From: Ciona savignyi
Lineage: Eukaryota; Chordata; Ascidiacea; Phlebobranchia; Cionidae
Assembly (NCBI GenBank): GCA_000149265.1
Contig: CH001296.1
Coordinates: forward strand, 50,734 to 114,733
Direction: 5' to 3'
DNA length: 64,000 bases
Numbering within the stretch: position 1 is the first letter of the stretch; the number at the start of each line of letters is the position of its first letter. The translations under genes and the position numbers were made by a program. A model generated the notes under the pieces. The model saw nothing but the letters and a program-made list of their open reading frames with translations. It did not search any database and was not told where the DNA came from. This document shows positions 58,414 through 64,000 of the stretch, piece by piece.

Positions 58414-58500
58414 ATGTCCAAAGAAATGAACCCTGAAAATCGAACTGTTCTTTTAACTCATGCTCTTCTTCATTATGGAAACCCTGTCAAAAAAATTGGG
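58414..58500 (+). CDS. First coding exon of an unknown plus-strand gene
   Basis: ATG at 58414 (context AAAAATGTCC) opens 29 codons ending at a donor, TTGGG|GTAAGG, in phase 0. The peptide contains NRTVLLTHALLHYGNPVKKIG, which reads like an amphipathic helix. I do not recognise the family. A hAT MITE begins only 13 bases into the intron. Candidate downstream exons are at 61371 and 61576, with a polyadenylation signal at 61959. The exon at 61371 needs one leading base, so an additional exon or a different donor must exist if they belong together. Confidence 0.5.
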
Positions 58501-58513
58501 GTAAGGTCTATAG

Positions 58514-59031
58514 CAGCGGTTCTCAAACTGGGGTCCGCGGTCTTTTTGGGTCCGCAAGACAATTATCTGGGACCGCGAAGCACCTTCCAAACAATTAAAA
58601 CGACGCTCATGAAGAAAACAATTTGTGTAAAATTAGGTTTTCACGCAACTTTTCTTCCAATCAACTTAACAAACACAATTTGACACGAAAGCTTACAGGC
58701 TACATAGGCATTTATGACATCACAAGAAGCTATTTGATGTCACATTAGTGCAATTCAAAAGTACCAACAAGCCTATCTGAGACGCAGAACTCCTACTATA
58801 GTAGGAAATAGTACAACTCCTATTATAGTAGGAGTAAACATTTAAAAAAATGCCAAGATTAGAGGCGTCTCGTTTTTCCTTAAGCAATGCATCCGGGTTA
58901 ATATGTTGTGTTTTAGAATTTTAACGTTGCTAAAGTTTTTACTTCCATATTTTTTAAGGGGACCGTGAGTCATTTAAAAAATTGCTAGGGGACCGTTGCG
59001 TAATTTTTAAAAAAAAGTTTGAGAACCGCTG
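58514..59031. mobile_element. hAT-type MITE 5, 518 bp, in first intron
   Basis: The ends CAGCGGTTCTCAAACT and, read inward from the right, CAGCGGTTCTCAAACTTTTT match perfectly over 16 bases. An 8-bp duplication, GTCTATAG, lies at 58506-58513 and 59032-59039. The target resembles that of MITE 1 (GTCTATAA). It carries an internal 'ctcctattatagtaggag' palindrome (58814-58833 region) and no coding frame. The left duplication overlaps the intron's first bases but keeps GTAAG intact. Confidence 0.95.
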
Positions 59032-59175
59032 GTCTATAGTGTTAAGAATAAATGTCACATACTCACATTGACATTTTTTAATTTGTTTAAGCCACATCAT
59101 TTGTAAATAAGCTAAACAAAGCAAACCACTTACTCAAAGAATCCCAATCAGAATTTGACATTTTTCCTCATACCT

Positions 59176-61170
59176 TAGTTTAGTTTAGTTTAGTTTAGTT
59201 TATTCATTTTTTGCCCCAGTTTTTTAAAAATGGCAAACGAATATAATTACGACACAGGAACGGGAAAAGACGGCAAAATGAACAGTCGTTAAAACACGTC
59301 ATTAAAAAAAAAGGATATAATGTAATAAATATAGCTGACGCGGCCGCCAAACCTAGGCAAAAGAACAAATCCAAATTTAATTAGGATCAAACGATATAAA
59401 GCCCTGAAGAAAAGTGTGCGGTAAAGCGCGACCGGTACTGTGGGGGAGCCGGCTTTAGGAGAAGGTGTGGCCCGAAAGCGTGGACCAGAGTGGATAAAGA
59501 AAAACCCCCTAAAATGAAATTCCACTAATGTCAGATGACACTATTTGTTTCAAGCACACTTACCGGGGCATATTTACATTAAATATTCTCATTTAGCACG
59601 CAGATTGCATAACACTAATGCATTAGAGCACTTATGTAGGAGTGCGAAAAGAGGAGCACTACACTAGTGCACCATAAATAACAAAAAAAGCGCAAAAACA
59701 ACACAAAACAAACAAAATGTTTAAATAAATAAATAATAAATAAGATAAAATAAATAAATAAATAGCAAGTCAAAAAAGGGTTGCTAGCAAGTGAAAAATA
59801 CTAAAGACTGCAGCAAGGATCCGATTTTATTAAAGCAGATTTGTTGAGACATATTAGTTTAATATTGATTGACGTCTTCTTCTGGAGAACACACCGCCAA
59901 CTCTCGAATAGTAGATTTGAGGAGGAGGAGCCACGCAAGAAAACCGGACGACCTTCTCCTCGTAGATGAAATTTTGGTGACCGAGTATCTGGAACAATAG
60001 TGTCTTGGCAGTATAGTTGTAAAAATACTACAAGACAGTAAAGAAATCGAAAAATAGATAGAAATAAAGACAGGTTAGGGAACAGGGTAGTGTGCAATTG
60101 GGTGGTGAAAAATATTATAAAAACCAAAAACAAATAAAAAGACTAAAGTGATAAGTTATAAAATACAGAGCTCTGTTAGGGCCGGCAAAAACTATTTCAC
60201 AGAAAAACAAAACCAAATGTGCCATCGGCTTACCAAGTAACAGAGAATACTGTAATAAAACATCACCATAAATAACACTTGTGTTTGTGTAAACAAATCA
60301 ATATTGTTAACATGCAAAGGAAGTCAAGACCGTGTTTTACTGTGGTAATTATAATTTAAAAAGAACAAAATCTGGAAACTTCATGCATGTGATTTTAATA
60401 GGGAAGTCAACGTGTGAAAACAAGTGAAAAGAAATGCATGCAGGTATCAATATATGCAAAGGGATAGAAGAGGTAAAGCAGATTATTAGGAATTTATTTG
60501 TGCAAGGAGTAAATGAAATTTAAACTTACAAAGGAGATTTATCATAAAAAAATAAAAAATAAATAAATAAAAAAAAAAAAAAAAATGGGGTAAATATTAG
60601 TAGAACTAGGGAAGCGGATGAGGGTCTTCCAAGAGGTGTTGTTTGACAGCTTTAGTAAACTTTTTAAGCGATTTAATCTCACGAATGTTGTTGGGTAGTA
60701 GTTGCCAAAACTTTGGGCCGATGTATTTTAGGGATTGTTGGGATAGGGACTTGTTACAAAAAGGAATTAAAAATTGGGAATTGCTTCTGGTTTTCATAGT
60801 AGTTTTAGGTTTGTTGGGTATGCAATTGTGGAGGGCAGGGGGTAGTGTATTGTGATGGCATTTGTGCATTATGGATAATATTTCTAATTTGTGCATGTCA
60901 TAAATTGTTAAAAGTCCATGTTGTCTCATTTTAGAAACTGTGTTTTCGCGTTTACCAAGGTTAAATATTAGGCGAATGAACTTATTGCACACTCGCTGTA
61001 ATTTGGTTAACATTTGATTATTACCATAACACCAGGTGGATATGCAATAGTGAATGTGACTTAGTATTAGTGAGTGGTATAATGTGAGAAGTGAGGGTTG
61101 GTCAACAAGGGGTTTTATTTTACGCACCATGAGTAAATTAGTGTTAAGTTTCTTAAGGAGTATTTATACA
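59176..61170 (-). mobile_element. 5'-truncated CR1/Jockey-group LINE
   Basis: Minus strand: the C-terminal part of an ORF2 at its 5' end (to about 61165), a long 3' UTR, and a tail of (AAACT)n units at 59178-59205 preceded by 'aaaaaatgaataaac'. Tails of short tandem repeats instead of poly(A) are typical of CR1-like LINEs. It is antisense in an intron of the plus-strand gene. No target duplication found. Confidence 0.8.
60606..61165 (-). pseudogene. LINE ORF2 C-terminal fragment
   Basis: About 186 codons, open from the truncation point. It includes LYHSLILSHIHYCISTWCYG and LTKLQRVCNKFIRLIF, the 'lY.sli.p.l.Yc...Wg...l.kLQ..aiRii' motif found just after the reverse transcriptase in CR1, Jockey and Daphne-type LINEs. 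The ATG at 61130 is internal; the same frame extends upstream (LKKLNTNLLMV). The catalytic domains are lost, so it cannot move by itself. Confidence 0.85.
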
Positions 61171-61370
61171 TATATATCTAGTTAAAGTTTGTTCATTTGG
61201 GAAATAACTACTTTTTTAAGAAGTATTCTTATTACCTTAAGGTAACAAGTTGTGACAAATATGTTATGTTGCAATTGCTTATCTACCAGTATTTTTATAC
61301 TAGCCTTTTATGTTGTTTGCATCAGATCCACAAAAATAATACATCACACTTATAAAATAATTACTTGCAG

Positions 61371-61489
61371 GAACCATTACTGCTCTGGCCATGTTAGAGG
61401 AAACGCATTCTAATACGTCTGGTGTTGCACCTTTGACCTGGAAAGAAGAGTATGCCCTGAAGTTACATTACTACTTAGTAGTAATATAG
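61371..61489 (+). CDS. Candidate internal or alternative exon of the plus-strand gene
   Basis: After an acceptor (AATTACTTGCAG) a frame encodes TITALAMLEETHSNTSGVAP and LTWKEEYALKLHYY, then meets TAG near 61487. If GAAGA|GTATGC (about 61450) is the donor, the exon ends earlier and could splice to 61576. No family recognised. Start coordinate accurate to about one base. Confidence 0.45.
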
Positions 61490-61575
61490 TAGTACTATAT
61501 GATGCAAGAAGTGTTATGGTGCACTATCAAGATCAAATTGTCTGAACAAATAAAGCTGTAACAAGCACAACCCAG

Positions 61576-61823
61576 TAATTTCTAAACCTTACCCCATATC
61601 CCACCAACTGCGACTTGAAATTACTCAAAGTGACCTAGAAAATGATTTAGCAAGTGCCGAACCATTTAAATCATGGACACATGCACTGAACGAATTGTTG
61701 GGCCTTGAAAACATTCGGCAAATACCACAAGATCACAAACAAATCACCGACCATTCGTTGTAGTCCGTCGACGACATTTTAGAACGTCTACATTATACAA
61801 CTGATTCCGATGAAGAAGCGTAG
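61576..61823 (+). CDS. Candidate last exon of the plus-strand gene (in-frame stop)
   Basis: After an acceptor (CACAACCCAG) the frame reads YPISHQLRLEITQSDLENDL and FKSWTHALNELLGLENIRQI. It hits TAG at 61760-61762, then stays open for 19 more codons (SVDDILERLHYTTDSDEEA) to a second TAG at 61821. The acidic DSDEEA end looks like a genuine C-terminus, so the first TAG may be a mutation, a sequence error or the real end. AATAAA follows at 61959-61964. Confidence 0.5.
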
Positions 61824-61958
61824 TACGAAGCCTGCCTAATTGTGTATGCTATTTGAAAAGTATTTTGCGTAGTGTATTGATTAAACCTTTGTAATAGTGG
61901 CCACCTTTAACAATCGTTCATGCTTTGTTTTGCGTTGGAAGACGTTTGGTTTTTCTTA

Positions 61959-61964
61959 ATAAAT
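61959..61964 (+). terminator. Polyadenylation signal AATAAA
   Basis: A canonical hexamer about 140 bases after the second stop of the plus-strand gene, followed by 'tgtatgcaagtatggtgttg', which is GT-rich as expected downstream of cleavage sites. Confidence 0.5.
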
Positions 61965-62059
61965 GTATGCAAGTATGGTGTTGACATTTTGACATTACTT
62001 TAATTGAAACCAAAACTTGTTCGCCGACACTCTTAACGAATATTGGTGTTTACAACGTT

Positions 62060-62378
62060 AGAATAAATTATTCATGTTTATCCCCGTTAATGGAAAAACC
62101 AAGGGGGTTAACACACGAGCAATCGTCAGATCACCTCGCGCCCACCGTTGGGTTAACGGAGCTATTGTAGTATATGGTAGGCACGTTCCTTTAATTTGGT
62201 TGAACCCATTAATCCGCTGGGTTCAGGCAATGTCCGTAAAGTGCCTTTCTCAAGGACACAACCGATTAACTAGCGACCGTATGTCGAGCTCACAGCATAT
62301 GTACGAGTTGGATATCAAACTTGCAATACACTATAACTGACTGCATAGTGATATTCTGTAAGACAACATTAAAACGTT
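62060..62378 (-). mobile_element. tRNA-derived SINE of the replaced-B-box subfamily
   Basis: Minus strand: a full body, then 'cggtcgctagttaatcggtt', then the same ~100-bp insert as in the copy at 16118 ('tatgtcgagctcacagcata' to 'aagacaacattaaaac'). The A-box head is missing beyond about 62378. The tail is short ('agaataaattattcatg'). Confidence 0.85.
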
Positions 62379-62668
62379 TTATGCCTGTTTTAGTCAATAT
62401 TTTACTTTTTTCAAGTGCAACGTAGCAAGTCCTAGTATTTGGTCGAATGGTATGCCGTTAAGACAGCGTCCTTAGAACCACGGTAAATTTCTGTAATCTG
62501 TATTGGTTAACTAATAATTCAGTCACGTTCGTTTTATTTCATCACGTTAAAAGGAACAAAAACAGACTGGGTCAAGTCATTTATATGCAACCTGATTGAT
62601 AGCTATGCGAACATGAAATATTCGATGTAAATTGGTCATTTCTTGAGCAGCGTGGATATATTTTATAC

Positions 62669-63416
62669 TGTAGCGACATTCGCGGCTTGTGTATTATTTG
62701 TTGCTTATTATATTAAGTTTTGTTAAATTGTTTTAGTAAGGCATAATTGCATTCTGCACAGCTTGCGCGTGTTCTAAAAAACCGTTTGCCTTACTTCCTG
62801 TGCGTGTCAACGGGATATAATCCCCATGCCATACGTTTTGCAAGCTGATGTTTTGTGTATACAGTTTTTGCATTAATTATTATCGAAAACGCGTTTTGGA
62901 ACAAGGACCAAAATAAATCGCCTGCTCGGGCGCGGGTCCGAGCATGTTCAGCCAACCAGTTAAAGTGTATGTGTTTTTCTGTATCAGCTTGTGAGATACA
63001 ATTAGGATACCTTCCGAGTAGTTGGAGAATTCAGGTCAGGTTCAGTGCTATGTAAATAAGCACGCCAACCGACTACGAAAGAACCTGACTCTCCACAATA
63101 CCAATCAGTGTTTGCCTTCTGAATGCAAGTTTGTTTCATTTCGATAGGTTAAGAAATACGAATACAGTGCTGGGTCAGGCTTTTTATATGAAATTTGATT
63201 GACAGCTATGCGAACATGAAATTTTCGATGTAAATCGTTTATTTGTTAAGCAATGGCGTCATGTGATATACATGACTGGTTGTGTGATCAACCGTATAAT
63301 TTATGACGTGTTGCCTTTTTCCTACGTTTGCTGTGTCTTTCATTTCTCTCATCATTAACTTTAGATCGCCGACCAATAAACAACTATTGTGTTTTGTACC
63401 TGTTGTCGGCGCTACA
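62669..63416 (+). repeat. 5' LTR of a Gypsy-type retrotransposon, 748 bp
   Basis: It starts TGTAGCG and ends CGCTACA, a 7-bp inverted pair typical of LTR ends. AATAAA near 63375 could serve R-region polyadenylation. It is followed by 'gattggtgaccccgagacac', a primer-binding-site-like stretch. The 3' LTR lies outside the window, so the boundaries are not confirmed by a second copy. A ~100-bp segment inside it (63155-63255) is repeated just upstream (62556-62655). Confidence 0.7.
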
Positions 63417-63436
63417 GATTGGTGACCCCGAGACAC
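63417..63436 (+). promoter_or_regulatory. Primer-binding-site-like sequence
   Basis: GATTGGTGACCCCGAG directly after the presumed LTR end resembles the TGGTGACCCCGA primer sites of invertebrate Gypsy elements, which pair with a tRNA 3' end. Confidence 0.6.
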
Positions 63437-63480
63437 AGAAACGATATTTCTGTGTAGCAGCAATACTTACTGTAGCAAGA

Positions 63481-64000
63481 ATGGCAGAGAACGACACAGG
63501 CTTACAGGCTGTAGCACTGAAACTACCAACATTTTGGACGAGACAACCAAGAGTTTGGTTTCAGCAAACCGAAGCTCAGTTCGCCTTGAGGAACATTGTG
63601 TCAGACCAAACGAAGTACTTTTACGTTGTTTCCTCTCTGGATCAAGATACGGCTTCACGGCTGATTGATCTGTTGGAGCTCCCGCCGAATAATGACAAGT
63701 ATGTGGCAATTAAACAACGACTTCTAAATACTTTTAGCCTTTCTCGCCAAGAAAGAGCCACTAGACTATTTAATTTGCCTGAGTTAGGTGACAGAAAGCC
63801 CTCTGCGCTTATGGACGAGATGCTATCGTTACTAGGTGGACATGGATTTTGTATGTTAGCGGAACACATTTTTTTGCAACGGATGCCGGAAGACATTCGC
63901 ATCTCCCTATCCAAGGTCGAGATAGATGATCCTCGACAGCTATCGCTTCAGGCAGACCGTCTTTGGCTGGCAAAGCTACATGATTCTAATAGAGACCGGT
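63481..64000 (+). CDS. Gypsy retrotransposon Gag (partial, open to window edge)
   Basis: ATG at 63481 opens 173 codons with no stop before the edge. The pattern fits the capsid-like Gag of Gypsy elements: LPTFWTRQPRVWFQQTEAQF near residues 18-37, KYFYVVSSLD, YVAIKQRLLNTF, then LPELGDRKPSALMDEMLSLL. Gag forms the cytoplasmic particle that packages element RNA. The position, 65 bases after the LTR, suits a 5' Gag start. No frame break is visible, so the copy may be young. The zinc knuckle, protease and reverse transcriptase would lie to the right. Confidence 0.92.
   Translation, partial: MAENDTGLQAVALKLPTFWTRQPRVWFQQTEAQFALRNIVSDQTKYFYVVSSLDQDTASRLIDLLELPPNNDKYVAIKQRLLNTFSLSRQERATRLFNLPELGDRKPSALMDEMLSLLGGHGFCMLAEHIFLQRMPEDIRISLSKVEIDDPRQLSLQADRLWLAKLHDSNRDR

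Overview
The window is eukaryotic and AT-rich: intron-split genes with GT/AG splice sites, tRNA-derived SINEs, LINEs, LTR elements and many non-autonomous DNA transposons. There is no operon structure. The content (NACHT/LRR immune receptor, tRNA-headed SINEs, Tx1/L1-like LINE, Gypsy element) suits an invertebrate deuterostome. A tunicate such as Ciona is my best guess, but this is inference, not demonstrated. There are two 100-base N gaps (14308-14407 and 51775-51874).

Layout. (1) 1-13.6 kb, minus strand: an NLR gene assembled from phase-compatible exons: a pre-NACHT exon (13456-13618), a large NACHT exon (7668-9429, with a one-base frameshift just after the P-loop) and two leucine-rich-repeat exons (3486-3644, 2158-2310). 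Its introns hold two hAT MITEs, a 1.9-kb inverted repeat, a 26-bp minisatellite split by a SINE, and an ORF1-only LINE derivative. (2) 13.6-19.7 kb: no gene; a SINE and a cluster of a second tRNA-like repeat. (3) 19.7-28.2 kb, plus strand: a decayed Tx1/L1-type LINE, split by a hAT MITE between ORF1 and ORF2 and by a 2.8-kb non-autonomous LTR retrotransposon inside ORF2. (4) 28.2-46 kb: tandem arrays of a ~335-bp repeat carrying kappaB-like palindromes, and mosaic copies of a multi-kb block with exon-like segments. (5) 46-54.6 kb: a piggyBac-like MITE, weak minus-strand exons, an 887-bp Mutator-like MITE, a SINE, and a 22-bp minisatellite. (6) 54.6-57.9 kb: a large 23-bp minisatellite, interrupted by a second 887-bp MITE copy. 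(7) 58.4-62 kb: a plus-strand gene of unknown function whose introns hold a hAT MITE and an antisense 5'-truncated LINE. (8) 62-64 kb: a SINE, then the 5' LTR and gag of a Gypsy-type retrotransposon running off the edge.

Most long open frames at 45.4, 52.2 and 54.7-56.8 kb are minisatellites with few stop codons, not proteins. Host coding content is small: one NLR gene and two weakly supported unknown genes. The rest is mobile and repetitive DNA in which nested insertions, several with intact target-site duplications, give a relative age order.
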